NCBI GenBank assembly: GCA_903945175.1 | Contig: CAJAUM010000052.1 | Span: 65,113-129,112 of the forward strand | Source of the DNA: an uncultured Bacteroidales bacterium | GTDB lineage: Bacteria; Bacteroidota; Bacteroidia; Bacteroidales; FEN-979 | DNA: 64,000 nucleotides | Direction: 5' to 3' | In this document: one piece after another, positions 33,680-42,529 of the stretch | Layout: every line of letters begins with the position of its first letter | Numbering within the stretch: the first letter of the stretch is position 1 | Translations under genes and position numbers: made by a program | The notes under the pieces: generated by a model | What the model saw: the letters and a program-made list of their open reading frames with translations, nothing else | Database searches by the model: none | What the model was told of the DNA's origin: nothing

Positions 33680-34645
33680 ATGGACAATTTTTTCAACAGT
33701 AAAAATATTATTGAAATAGTACTTAAATGGAGGTTGCAGCTTGCTGTGGTTGTCGTGGCAGCGATATTGCTGTCCGTATTGTTTTCAAGCCCGATATTTA
33801 TCACGCCCTTGTACAAATCGACCTGTCTGCTATATCCTTCCAATATTTCCCCCTATTCCGATGAAAGTGAGACAGAGCAGAGCCTTCAGATTTTCCAGTC
33901 GAGAGACATACGCGATTCATTGGTTAAAAAGTTTAACCTTGCAAAACACTGGGGAATCGATTCCAGCTACACCCATTTCGAGAGCACCTTGGTTTGGGAA
34001 TACAGCCAACGGGTTCATGTCAACAAGACCCCTTTTGAGGCCGTTGAAATTGAAATATGGGATCAGGATCCCATCATGGCAAGGGATCTGATCAATGCCA
34101 TGATTGAAGCCTACAACAAGAAGATCAGGGCCATGCATAAAGAAAAGTTTGGGGAGGTGGTTTTCAACTATAATTACATCATGGGTGTGAAGAGGGGTTT
34201 TTTGGATTCACTGAAAACACGGGCGGAGGAGTTGGGAATCAAGTACGGAATCTTACAGTATGAGGCGCAAACACGAGAGGTTCTGCGTGCCTATTTGAGT
34301 ACCGGGGGTGGCTCTGTGCGCTCGGCTGAGGCGAAGGCGATGAAGAAAAACCTGGAGGAAAAGGGTGGTGAGATGCTCCTGCTTTCAGAAATGATGCGTT
34401 CCGAAGCGGGCGCATTCAGTGCCATGAAGATGGATGCCGACCGGGCCCTGCTTGATTACAACCGTGATTACACCTATGTGAATGTACTAAGCAAACCTTT
34501 TGTGGCTGATAGAAAGGCCTATCCCATCCGGTGGATCATTGTGGTATTTAGCACGTTGGCTGCTTTTTTCATGGCCATACTGATCATTGGTGCAATAGAA
34601 CGAAGCAAATTCCGCAGCTTCTCAACTGAGAGGAATGAAGGATAA
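33680..34645 (+). CDS. Wzz-like chain-length determinant, second copy
   Basis: The 321-residue protein repeats the architecture of its upstream neighbour: membrane segment near residues 18-40, PIFITPLYKSTCLLYPS, a helical periplasmic part and AYPIRWIIVVFSTLAAFF near the end. The shared segments suggest a tandem duplication followed by divergence. Its 3' end overlaps the ligase/polymerase gene by 11 bases. Confidence 0.82.
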   Translation: MDNFFNSKNIIEIVLKWRLQLAVVVVAAILLSVLFSSPIFITPLYKSTCLLYPSNISPYSDESETEQSLQIFQSRDIRDSLVKKFNLAKHWGIDSSYTHFESTLVWEYSQRVHVNKTPFEAVEIEIWDQDPIMARDLINAMIEAYNKKIRAMHKEKFGEVVFNYNYIMGVKRGFLDSLKTRAEELGIKYGILQYEAQTREVLRAYLSTGGGSVRSAEAKAMKKNLEEKGGEMLLLSEMMRSEAGAFSAMKMDADRALLDYNRDYTYVNVLSKPFVADRKAYPIRWIIVVFSTLAAFFMAILIIGAIERSKFRSFSTERNEG

Positions 34646-36104
34646 ACTGGCAGCGATACGGAGTTACCTAACTGGCGGCAATCAAAGGATTACCATCCTT
34701 TATTTCCTGAGTGCGATATTCATCGGACTGAACTGTTATTTCGTTTCCCGCGAGGTTTATTGGTTGTTCTTCATGCCTTTGTTTCTGGGGGTTATCTACC
34801 TCTATTTTTATTCGTTGGATAGAATTCTGCTCCTGATCACGTTATTGACTCCGGTGGCCATTAATATTACCCAGTTTGATTTTAACGTAGGCGTGTCGCT
34901 CCCTTCTGAGCCAATGATGCTTGGGGTCTTATTGTTATTCATCATCAAGATTATTTATGCAAATGATTTTGACAAAAGGATATGGACGCACCCATTGACG
35001 ATTGTAATCGGATTGCAGCTGGTGTGGATGCTCATTACCAGTATTACCAGTGATATTCCGCTGGTTTCGTTCAAACATTTGCTTGCCCGCTTATGGTTTG
35101 TGATTCCATTTTACATTCTGGGGATCCAACTTTTCAGGAAACGTTCCAATATCAACCTTTTTGTCTGGTTTTATGCCATTTCCCTTATCGGAGTAATTTT
35201 TTACACCACATACAACCACTCGCTGTGGGGATTTGATGAAAAGGCAGGCCACTGGGTGATGGAACCATTTTATAACGATCACACAGCCTATGGAGCGATT
35301 CTCGCCCTTTATATCCCGCTTTTTTGTGGGTTTACATTCAGCAATGTATATTCAAAGACGATCCGTTTCTTCTCAGTACTTGTGTTGGTGATCCTGTTTA
35401 CGGCGCTGGTTCTTTCGTTTTGCCGGGCAGCCTGGCTCAGCCTTGCGTTTGCCTTCGGGATTCTGTTCATCATCCTCCTCCGGATCAAATTCAAATGGAT
35501 TTTATTTGTTTCCGTCATTTTTGGGATCACCTTTTATCTGTTTTCTTTTCAAATACTCGATCGGCTTGAAAAGAACCGGCAAGGGCCTTCAGCCAATTTT
35601 GTGGAGCATATTCGATCCATCTCCAATATTTCTACCGATAATTCGAATCTTGAGCGGATCAATCGCTGGCAATCGGCATTACGTATGTTTGCAGAGAGGC
35701 CTGTATTCGGGTTTGGGCCAGGAACATACCAGTTTGAGTATGCTCCATTTCAGCGGTCTGAAGAAAAGACGCTGATAAGTACCAATGCGGGAGATAAGGG
35801 AAATGCCCACAGTGAATATATTGGTCCGTTGGCTGAACAGGGATTCCCGGGAATGATCATTGTGTTTGTCTTGATATGGTCTTTTATTCATACCGCCATG
35901 CGTGTTTACCGACGTTCGGATGAGCCGGAGGTAAAGATGCTTACTTTATCGCTCATGCTGGCGCTTATGACCTATTTTTTCCACGGAATCATGAATAATT
36001 TCCTTGATACGGATAAAGCCTCGGTTCCAGTCTGGGGATTTATGGCAGCTATTGTTGCCCTCGATTTGTACACAAGGGGGAGGGAAGTGACCAATGACCA
36101 ATGA
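34635..36104 (+). CDS. O-antigen ligase/polymerase family membrane protein
   Basis: The 489-residue protein has about 12 membrane segments and a Wzy_C-type periplasmic loop with RPVFGFGPGTYQFEYAPF and AHSEYIGPLAEQGFPG. This family polymerises O units or ligates glycans to lipid. It completes the flippase/chain-length/ligase block. The last residues (VTNDQ) and the stop codon are encoded by the CCAATGA tandem repeat, which suggests that the repeat replaced the original 3' end. Confidence 0.86.
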   Translation: MKDKLAAIRSYLTGGNQRITILYFLSAIFIGLNCYFVSREVYWLFFMPLFLGVIYLYFYSLDRILLLITLLTPVAINITQFDFNVGVSLPSEPMMLGVLLLFIIKIIYANDFDKRIWTHPLTIVIGLQLVWMLITSITSDIPLVSFKHLLARLWFVIPFYILGIQLFRKRSNINLFVWFYAISLIGVIFYTTYNHSLWGFDEKAGHWVMEPFYNDHTAYGAILALYIPLFCGFTFSNVYSKTIRFFSVLVLVILFTALVLSFCRAAWLSLAFAFGILFIILLRIKFKWILFVSVIFGITFYLFSFQILDRLEKNRQGPSANFVEHIRSISNISTDNSNLERINRWQSALRMFAERPVFGFGPGTYQFEYAPFQRSEEKTLISTNAGDKGNAHSEYIGPLAEQGFPGMIIVFVLIWSFIHTAMRVYRRSDEPEVKMLTLSLMLALMTYFFHGIMNNFLDTDKASVPVWGFMAAIVALDLYTRGREVTNDQ

Positions 36105-36132
36105 CCAATGACCAATGACCAATGACCAATGA
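36091..36132. repeat. heptamer tandem repeat CCAATGA, six units
   Basis: Six exact copies of CCAATGA run from the last codons of the ligase/polymerase gene into the convergent junction. The gene's TGA stop is in the array. Confidence 0.95.
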
Positions 36133-36146
36133 CTTGTTAGGTGGTC

Positions 36147-36163
36147 ATCCTGTTATCCTGTTA
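36147..36163. repeat. octamer repeat at the lpxD-like gene stop codon
   Basis: On the minus strand the sequence reads TAACAGGA, TAACAGGA, then TGACC. The first TAA is the stop codon of the lpxD-like gene. Confidence 0.7.
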
Positions 36164-37084
36164 CTTTTTCCGATTTTCTGCCAGTTGCCTCAGGATAGCC
36201 AATTCCCGCCACTTTTTCCGGGGATCATCAGCGGGTATACCCCAATAGGTTTTACCACCTTCGAGCGATTTATCGACTCCTGACAAGGCGAGGACTACGG
36301 CTTTTTTGCCAATAACAAGATCTTTATTTACCGAAACACGCGCCCATAGGATAACATCGTCTTCGATGCGCGTAACACCTGCAATTGCACAGTGTGCCCC
36401 AATCAGGCAATTTCGTCCAACATAGGTGTCGTGTCCGATCTGGATATGGTTGTCGAGTTTACTTCCTTCTGAAATAATTGTGTCGCCCGAAACGCCTTTA
36501 TCAATGGTAGTAGCGGCTCCGATTTCCACCCTGTCTTCAATGACAACACGACCGCATGATTCCAATTTTTTCCAACCTTCAGGACGACGCTGAAAATAAA
36601 ATGCATCCGCTCCGAGAACAGCACCGGAATGAATAATAACATCATCTCCAATCACAGTGTGATCATAAATGGTCGCATTGGCATGAATAATACAGTTTTT
36701 GCCGATCTTTACATGGTGCCCAACAAAAGCACCTGGTTGGATGGTGGTTCCTTCCCCAATATATGCGGTGGCGCTGACAGATGACGAAGCCTTTTCGAAT
36801 GGCCTGAAGCGCATGGCCAATGAAACATAGTCGTCGAAAGGATTCTCGCTGATAAGCAGCGCTTTCCCTGCCGGACACTCCACCTCCTTGTTGATGATAA
36901 TCGTTGTTGCGTTCGAGTTGAGCGCCTTTGTATAGTACTTGGGATGATCGACAAAAGTCAGATCTCCGGCTTCCACCATGTGGATTTCGTTCATCCCGGT
37001 TACCAGGAATCCAGGATCGCCTATCGGTTTCGCATTCAGTGAAGCCGCAAGTTCGGCAAGGGTTATTGGCTTGGGAAATTTCAT
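36161..37084 (-). CDS. LpxD-like hexapeptide acyltransferase, paralogue
   Basis: The 307-residue protein has the LpxD layout: an N-terminal domain ([14 protein letters not shown]) and a left-handed beta-helix of hexapeptide repeats. The first conserved histidine region is kept ([16 protein letters not shown]), but the place of the second, VGHI in the other copy of this window, reads VNKD. Its substrate may therefore differ from UDP-3-O-acyl-glucosamine. Its start overlaps the efp stop by four bases. The other lpxD copy lies 4.4 kb away with lpxC and lpxA. Confidence 0.82.
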   Translation of the reverse strand: MKFPKPITLAELAASLNAKPIGDPGFLVTGMNEIHMVEAGDLTFVDHPKYYTKALNSNATTIIINKEVECPAGKALLISENPFDDYVSLAMRFRPFEKASSSVSATAYIGEGTTIQPGAFVGHHVKIGKNCIIHANATIYDHTVIGDDVIIHSGAVLGADAFYFQRRPEGWKKLESCGRVVIEDRVEIGAATTIDKGVSGDTIISEGSKLDNHIQIGHDTYVGRNCLIGAHCAIAGVTRIEDDVILWARVSVNKDLVIGKKAVVLALSGVDKSLEGGKTYWGIPADDPRKKWRELAILRQLAENRKK

Positions 37085-37647
37085 ACTTTCACCCGCTCCG
37101 AATAATCCCCTGTGCGGGTATCGACTTTGATCGTCTCGCCTTCTCCAATAAAGAGAGGAACCTTAACAATGGCACCGGTTTCAACGGTACAATCCTTGAG
37201 CGTATTGGTAGCCGTGTTGCCACGCATACCTGGTTCAGTATAGGTGATTTTCAGGACTACGAATGGGGGAAGTTCGCAGGTAAGTGCTGTTTCAGTATCA
37301 ACGTGAAAAAGAATTTCAACCTCCTGGCCCTCCTTTAAAAACTGCGGGGCATTTATAAGGCTATCCGGTACATAGATTTGTTCGAAGGTTTCTGTATGCA
37401 TGAAATGGTAATCCGTATTTTCCTTGAAAAGGTACTGGTATTTTCTGCGCTCAACACGTGCAATTTCAAGTTTGGCGCCTGAATCAAAGGTGTTGGAAAT
37501 CACGCGGCCGTGCTTAAGACTTTTTAATTTTGTCCGAATGAAAGCTGGTCCTTTACCGGGTTTCACATGCTGAAATTCCACAATGCTGTAAAGGTCGTTG
37601 TTAAATTCGATGACCAGCCCATTTCTGATATCTGCTGTTGTAGCCAT
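37081..37647 (-). CDS. efp: translation elongation factor P
   Basis: The 188-residue protein is [23 protein letters not shown] near residue 24 holds the exposed loop lysine (PGKG), and the C-terminal OB domain includes [23 protein letters not shown] rescues ribosomes stalled at proline runs. ATG 37647 gives the normal family length. A TAATTTTG motif lies 33 bp upstream. Confidence 0.96.
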   Translation of the reverse strand: MATTADIRNGLVIEFNNDLYSIVEFQHVKPGKGPAFIRTKLKSLKHGRVISNTFDSGAKLEIARVERRKYQYLFKENTDYHFMHTETFEQIYVPDSLINAPQFLKEGQEVEILFHVDTETALTCELPPFVVLKITYTEPGMRGNTATNTLKDCTVETGAIVKVPLFIGEGETIKVDTRTGDYSERVKV

Positions 37648-37680
37648 ATATAAATATTGATGTATGATTTTAAGGGGCTG

Positions 37681-37688
37681 CAAAATTA
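37681..37688 (-). promoter_or_regulatory. -7 promoter motif for efp
   Basis: Minus-strand TAATTTTG upstream of efp and facing the FkbM promoter. Confidence 0.5.
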
Positions 37689-37712
37689 GTTAAAAATCTT
37701 GATTAAATATGT

Positions 37713-37720
37713 TAATTTTG
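37713..37720 (+). promoter_or_regulatory. -7 promoter motif for the FkbM gene
   Basis: TAATTTTG, 34 bp upstream of the ATG at 37755. Confidence 0.5.
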
Positions 37721-37754
37721 CGGCTGTTTTGAAAAACGTGGTCTGCTCCGGTTG

Positions 37755-38477
37755 ATGAAAAATCTACTAAAACGAATTCTTGGCGTGCTGCATATATCTG
37801 TAACCCGCAATCAGAGATACGATGCATACACTCTGAAAATTATACAACGAACACTGAAACCGGATTCGAATTGTATAGATATTGGTTGTCATAAGGGGGA
37901 GATCCTCGACCTGATGATCAAAGGAGCGCCAATGGGAAGAAAATTTGGTTTTGAACCCATCCCTATGCTTTATCACTTTTTGTCTTCAAAATATCAGGGA
38001 GATCCAACCGTGACAATCAGTGCTGTTGCGCTCTACGATAAATCAGGAACGACCACCTTCCAGCATGTGCTGAACGCCCCGGCATACAGCGGAATCAAAA
38101 AGCGAAAGTACGATGGTAAGCACGTTGAAATCGAACAGATTTCGGTGGCGACAGACCTTCTTGATCATATCATTCCCCCGGATGTTTTTATCAACCTGAT
38201 GAAAATTGACGTTGAGGGGGCTGAATTCCAGGTGATGAAAGGCGGGGCTGCTACCCTCAAACGATGCAGACCAGTGATCATTTTTGAATTCGGTATGGGC
38301 GCTGCTGATTTTTACAATTCAAAACCAAATGAATTGTTTACCTTTTTAACAAGGGAGTGCGGCATGAAAATTTCTACCCTGAAGGCTTTCCTTGAACATT
38401 CGCCTGAATTATCTGAAGCACAGTTCAGCCACATGTTCGAACAAGGAAGCGAATATTATTTTGTGGGACACCCTTAA
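37755..38477 (+). CDS. FkbM family methyltransferase
   Basis: The 240-residue protein is a SAM-dependent methyltransferase of the FkbM type: SNCIDIGCHKGEILDLMIKG near residue 37 (SAM site), FEPIPMLYHFL near 73 and MKIDVEGAEFQVMKGG near 154. Members O-methylate sugars or other small molecules; the substrate is unknown. Position between lipid A and polysaccharide genes suggests an envelope glycan. It is convergent with the ABC ATPase, with repeats between them. Confidence 0.85.
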   Translation: MKNLLKRILGVLHISVTRNQRYDAYTLKIIQRTLKPDSNCIDIGCHKGEILDLMIKGAPMGRKFGFEPIPMLYHFLSSKYQGDPTVTISAVALYDKSGTTTFQHVLNAPAYSGIKKRKYDGKHVEIEQISVATDLLDHIIPPDVFINLMKIDVEGAEFQVMKGGAATLKRCRPVIIFEFGMGAADFYNSKPNELFTFLTRECGMKISTLKAFLEHSPELSEAQFSHMFEQGSEYYFVGHP

Positions 38478-38480
38478 TGC

Positions 38481-38497
38481 GTGACGCGTAACAGATA
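38481..38497. repeat. short heptamer repeat behind the FkbM gene
   Basis: GTGACGC and GTAACAG follow the TAA stop within three bases. They match the GTGACGC family seen after other genes. Confidence 0.55.
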
Positions 38498-38504
38498 AAA
38501 GTCA

Positions 38505-38560
38505 CCCTGTTACCCTGTTACCCTGTCACCCTGTCACCCTGTTACCCTGTTACCCTGTCA
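38505..38560. repeat. octamer tandem repeat CCCTGTYA, seven units
   Basis: Seven contiguous units of CCCTGTTA or CCCTGTCA. On the minus strand these read TAACAGGG or TGACAGGG, and the first TGA is the stop codon of the ABC ATPase gene. Confidence 0.95.
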
Positions 38561-39181
38561 CCTTTTATAATCCTCTATCTGCAAAGATTTTGTGGCAAAC
38601 GCAGATTCTGTATGATGCAGATTGGAGCAAATGATCATGGTACGTTTCCCGGCAAATTTCCTGATCAGTTCAAGGTACCAGCTGATTCCTGCATTATCAA
38701 GGTTCATGGTGGGTTCATCAAGCAGAATCAGCGGCACATCACTCAGGATGGCCAATACAAGTTTTACACGTTGCTTCATCCCCGATGAGAACTGGCGGAT
38801 CTGTTTATGTTTCATCGCTGGAAATTCCAGCAACTCGATGACCGAGGCCAAATCGTAGCCCGGCAAATAGTGTTTAAACGAAAAATGAAATTCCAGCATC
38901 TCCTTCAGGGTGAAATCCTCAATCAATTCCATGTATGGTGCAACCAGCGTTAGATGCTTAAATAGGTCATCACTGGCTATCTGATTGCCATTGCAGCGGT
39001 AGGTTACTGTGCCGGAAGTAGGGTGAAGGTTGCCGGCGATGACTTGTAACAGGGTTGATTTGCCGGATCCATTGCGCCCTAGAATCGAAGATGCCGTACG
39101 TTCCTCAAACGAAAAAGAAAGATCCCGGAAGATCCATTCCGTATTGAACTTCTTCCCGATATTTTCAAGATGAATATTCAT
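38558..39181 (-). CDS. ABC transporter ATP-binding protein
   Basis: The 207-residue protein is a complete ABC ATPase domain: Walker A GRNGSGKST near residue 35, signature RQFSSGMKQRVKLVLAIL near 128 and Walker B PLILLDEPTMNLDN near 151. No permease gene lies beside it, so its transporter partner is not known. It follows lpxA by 48 bp on the same strand and may be co-transcribed with the lipid A genes. Its stop codon belongs to a tandem repeat. Confidence 0.9.
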   Translation of the reverse strand: MNIHLENIGKKFNTEWIFRDLSFSFEERTASSILGRNGSGKSTLLQVIAGNLHPTSGTVTYRCNGNQIASDDLFKHLTLVAPYMELIEDFTLKEMLEFHFSFKHYLPGYDLASVIELLEFPAMKHKQIRQFSSGMKQRVKLVLAILSDVPLILLDEPTMNLDNAGISWYLELIRKFAGKRTMIICSNLHHTESAFATKSLQIEDYKR

Positions 39182-39229
39182 AGTAACCGGTTTTCGGCAT
39201 TGCAGTTCAAACCAATCCTGCTTTGGGTT

Positions 39230-40021
39230 TTATTTATCCCTGAGTTTGGAATAACCTTTCATGATTCCGCGGCTTGAATTGGCAATAAACGAGAGGATTT
39301 CATCACGTTCGGGTGTAGCCTCCACCCGGGCCTCTATGATTTCAACCGCCTGGGAAACATTATAGCCCTTGATAAAAATGATCCGGTAGATCTCCTGGAT
39401 TTTACTGATCACCTCAGGAGAAAATCCCCTTCTGCGCAAACCGATTGAATTAACGCCAACATAGGAGAGCGGCTCTCTGGCTGCTTTTGTATAGGGGGGG
39501 ACATCCTTCCCCACACCTGTTCCCCCGGCAATAATGGAATGTGTTCCAATGTGACAAAACTGGTGCACAGGAACCATCCCTCCGATGATTGCCCAGTCAT
39601 CAACAATCACATGGCCGGCGAGCATGGCTGCATTCGCCATGATAACGTTGTTGCCAACCACACAGTCATGCGCCACATGCACATAGGCCATCAATAACGT
39701 GTTATCCCCGATCACTGTTTCATAACTGGCCTTGGTTCCACGGTTGATTGTGGCAAACTCGCGGATGACGACATTGTTGCCAATCTTCACGATGGTATCT
39801 TCACCGGCAAATTTCAGGTCCTGGGGAATGGCAGAGATGACTGCTCCCGGAAAAATTTTACAGTTTTTACCAATTCGTGCCCCCTCCATGATGGTTGCAT
39901 TGGAACCGATCCAGGTACCCTCTTCAATAATGACATTCTTGTCGATGGAAACAAAGGGTTCGATGACCACGTTGGCAGCCACTTTAGCCTGTGGATTTAC
40001 ATATGCTAATGGTTGATTCAT
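39230..40021 (-). CDS. lpxA: UDP-N-acetylglucosamine acyltransferase
   Basis: The 263-residue protein has the LpxA pattern: hexapeptide repeats from residue 6, MAYVHVAHDCVVGNNVIMAN near 111 with the catalytic histidine, GGMVPVHQFCHIGTHSIIAG near 148 and the C-terminal helical bundle. It adds the first acyl chain to UDP-GlcNAc in lipid A synthesis. It follows the lpxC-fabZ fusion by ten bases. Confidence 0.96.
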   Translation of the reverse strand: MNQPLAYVNPQAKVAANVVIEPFVSIDKNVIIEEGTWIGSNATIMEGARIGKNCKIFPGAVISAIPQDLKFAGEDTIVKIGNNVVIREFATINRGTKASYETVIGDNTLLMAYVHVAHDCVVGNNVIMANAAMLAGHVIVDDWAIIGGMVPVHQFCHIGTHSIIAGGTGVGKDVPPYTKAAREPLSYVGVNSIGLRRRGFSPEVISKIQEIYRIIFIKGYNVSQAVEIIEARVEATPERDEILSFIANSSRGIMKGYSKLRDK

Positions 40022-40031
40022 AGTGTTTTGC

Positions 40032-41423
40032 TTATTTTCGCTGAATTTGTGCCATCATTTCGGCTTCCATGACAATTTTGTTTCCAACATAGGCCACCCC
40101 TTTCATACAGATCAAACCACGACGCATCGGAGCTGTGAGCTGGTTAAAGAAAACAACCGTATCGCCGGGCACGACTTTATGCCTGAATTTAACACTGTCG
40201 ATCTTAACAAAGAGGGTGTTGTAATTCTGGGGATCCTCAACCATGTTAAGGGCAAGAATTCCGCCTGTTTGTGCCATGGCCTCAATCTGAATGACCCCTG
40301 GCAATACCGGCTCATCAGGGAAATGACCTACGAAAAAGGCTTCGTTGATCGTAACATTTTTTACGCCAACCACATAATCCTTTCCCATTTCCAGGATTTT
40401 ATCAATGAAAAGAAATGGCGGTCGATGCGGGAGGATGTTCTTGATTTGATTGATGTTATAAAGGGGTGTTTGCGTCAGGTCGAACTTTGGACCCTCTTCA
40501 TGCCGGAGCTCTTTTTTTAACTGCTTCTTGATCAGCTTGGCAAACTGGACATTGGAATAGTGCCCCGGACGTGTAGCAATGATATGTCCTTTGATAGGCA
40601 TGCCGACCAGTGCGAGGTCGCCAATGATATCGAGCAGTTTGTGGCGTGCCGGTTCGTTGGGGTATTGCAATTCAAGGTTGTTCAGAATGCCCTCTTTCAA
40701 TACCTCTACCTTGGGTTTGTTGAACAAATGGGCCAGATGGTCCAGCTCCTGGCGTGACATGTCCCGATCAACGAACACGATGGCATTGCTCAGATCGCCA
40801 CCTTTGATCAGGTTATTGTTTACCAGGTATTCGAGTTCATGCAGAAAAACGAAGGTGCGGCAGGTGGCAAAATCATCTTTAAACTGGCTGATCTGGTTCA
40901 GGGTGGCATTTTGTGACTGGAGTACCTTGGATTCATAATCAATCATCACCGAAACCCTGAAATCATTCGAGGGAATGGCAATCATTTCAACCTTTTTCTC
41001 GGCATTAATATAGGTGATATTTGAAGTGATTTCATAATATTGGCGAAGCGCTTTTTGTTCAACGATCCCAACAGACAATAGCGCCTCTACGTAATACCTT
41101 GAACTGCCATCCAGAATCGGCGTCTCCGACTGGTTTAATTCAATGAGGGCGTTGTCGATTTCCAGTCCTGCAAGCGCGGCCAAGACATGCTCGATGGTGT
41201 CGATGCGCACTCCATCCTGCTCAATACTGGTTCCCCTCGAAGTATCAACTACATGTTCAACATCAGCATCCACCAGGGTTCCTGTGTTGAGATCTATCCT
41301 GCGGAATTTGTATCCGTAGTTTTCAGGCGCTGGTTTGAACGTGATCACGACTTCATTGCCGGTATGCAGACCGACTCCGGAAATACTTACGGGAGACTTT
41401 AATGTTCTCTGTTTTTCACTCAT
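40032..41423 (-). CDS. lpxC-fabZ: bifunctional LpxC deacetylase / FabZ dehydratase
   Basis: The 463-residue protein joins LpxC ([14 protein letters not shown] near residue 11, [12 protein letters not shown] near 73 with zinc-binding histidine, [12 protein letters not shown] near 258) to FabZ ([13 protein letters not shown] near 334, [20 protein letters not shown] near 368). LpxC removes the acetyl group from UDP-3-O-acyl-GlcNAc; FabZ dehydrates hydroxyacyl-ACP. The fusion is characteristic of Bacteroidota. It overlaps lpxD by eight bases. Confidence 0.97.
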   Translation of the reverse strand: MSEKQRTLKSPVSISGVGLHTGNEVVITFKPAPENYGYKFRRIDLNTGTLVDADVEHVVDTSRGTSIEQDGVRIDTIEHVLAALAGLEIDNALIELNQSETPILDGSSRYYVEALLSVGIVEQKALRQYYEITSNITYINAEKKVEMIAIPSNDFRVSVMIDYESKVLQSQNATLNQISQFKDDFATCRTFVFLHELEYLVNNNLIKGGDLSNAIVFVDRDMSRQELDHLAHLFNKPKVEVLKEGILNNLELQYPNEPARHKLLDIIGDLALVGMPIKGHIIATRPGHYSNVQFAKLIKKQLKKELRHEEGPKFDLTQTPLYNINQIKNILPHRPPFLFIDKILEMGKDYVVGVKNVTINEAFFVGHFPDEPVLPGVIQIEAMAQTGGILALNMVEDPQNYNTLFVKIDSVKFRHKVVPGDTVVFFNQLTAPMRRGLICMKGVAYVGNKIVMEAEMMAQIQRK

Positions 41424-42450
41424 GCGATTTCTTCAATTGTTTTTCTATGGAGTAGACCTTCCTTACGATTTCATCAAGGTTACGCCAATGTATAAAATTA
41501 CGTCTTGCTTTGCTTATATCAATGGCCGGTGCGCCAAGCATCATGGCTCCATCCTTTGTTATGCTTGCTTCGATACCGGATCCGGCCCCGATTTTAACAT
41601 TGTCGGCAATGGTAATATGGCCTACAATGCCAACCTGCCCGCCTATCATACAATTCTTGCCGATTTTCGTTGACCCACTGATCCCTGTCTGTGCAGCAAT
41701 AACTGTATTTTCACCAATTTCAGCATTGTGCCCCACCTGGATGAGATTGTCAAGTTTTACCCCTCTGCGAATGATGGTTGAACCCAGGGTGGCCCGGTCG
41801 ATGGTTGTATTGGATCCGATTTCAACCTGGTCTTCAAGGATCACATTTCCCAATTGAGGTATTTTCTGATAATTGTTATCGGCAACAGGGGCAAAGCCGA
41901 ATCCATCAGAACCGATAACTACGCCTGAATGGAGGGTGCAATGATTCCCGATTATACAGTCCCTGTAAATCCTCACGCCAGGATATACCAGCGCATGATC
42001 GCCGATAATCACATCGTCGCCAATGAAAACCTGCGGATGAATCACTGAATTTTTTCCGATAACTACATTTTTTCCGATTACGGAAAAGTCCCCCACCGAT
42101 ACATGTTCGCCCATTTTGGCGGTGGTGGCGATGGATGCCTGTTTTGAGATGCCTGATTGGCTGGATTTAGACTGGTCGAACATCTCAAGAAGTGTTGCAA
42201 AGGCAGAGTAAGCATCTGCTACACGAATGAGGGTCCGGGTGACGGGTTGTGTTGCGATAAAATCGGAATTGACCACGATCACAGCGGCCGCGGTCGTATA
42301 AATAAATGAGGTATATTTTGGATTGGCCAGAAATGACAGGGTCCCAGGCTTGCCCTCATCAATCTTTGAGAGATTGAATACCTTAATTTTGGGATCTCCT
42401 TCGACAGTCCCTTTAAGAAATTCGGCAATTTGGGCGGCAGTAAATTCCAT
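41416..42450 (-). CDS. lpxD: UDP-3-O-acylglucosamine N-acyltransferase
   Basis: The 344-residue protein is the canonical LpxD. It has the N-terminal uridine-binding domain ([18 protein letters not shown]), the beta-helix, and both conserved histidine regions, [16 protein letters not shown] near residue 232 and [14 protein letters not shown] near 268. It adds the second acyl chain in lipid A synthesis. It heads the lpxD-lpxC/fabZ-lpxA gene string. Confidence 0.95.
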   Translation of the reverse strand: MEFTAAQIAEFLKGTVEGDPKIKVFNLSKIDEGKPGTLSFLANPKYTSFIYTTAAAVIVVNSDFIATQPVTRTLIRVADAYSAFATLLEMFDQSKSSQSGISKQASIATTAKMGEHVSVGDFSVIGKNVVIGKNSVIHPQVFIGDDVIIGDHALVYPGVRIYRDCIIGNHCTLHSGVVIGSDGFGFAPVADNNYQKIPQLGNVILEDQVEIGSNTTIDRATLGSTIIRRGVKLDNLIQVGHNAEIGENTVIAAQTGISGSTKIGKNCMIGGQVGIVGHITIADNVKIGAGSGIEASITKDGAMMLGAPAIDISKARRNFIHWRNLDEIVRKVYSIEKQLKKSHE

Positions 42451-42529
42451 TCAGTTGTTTTCGTGAATTTTTGTGGTTCAAAAATGCGCCGCAAGTTACC
42501 AAAAATTTCTTTAGGTAGCCCGTTAATTT

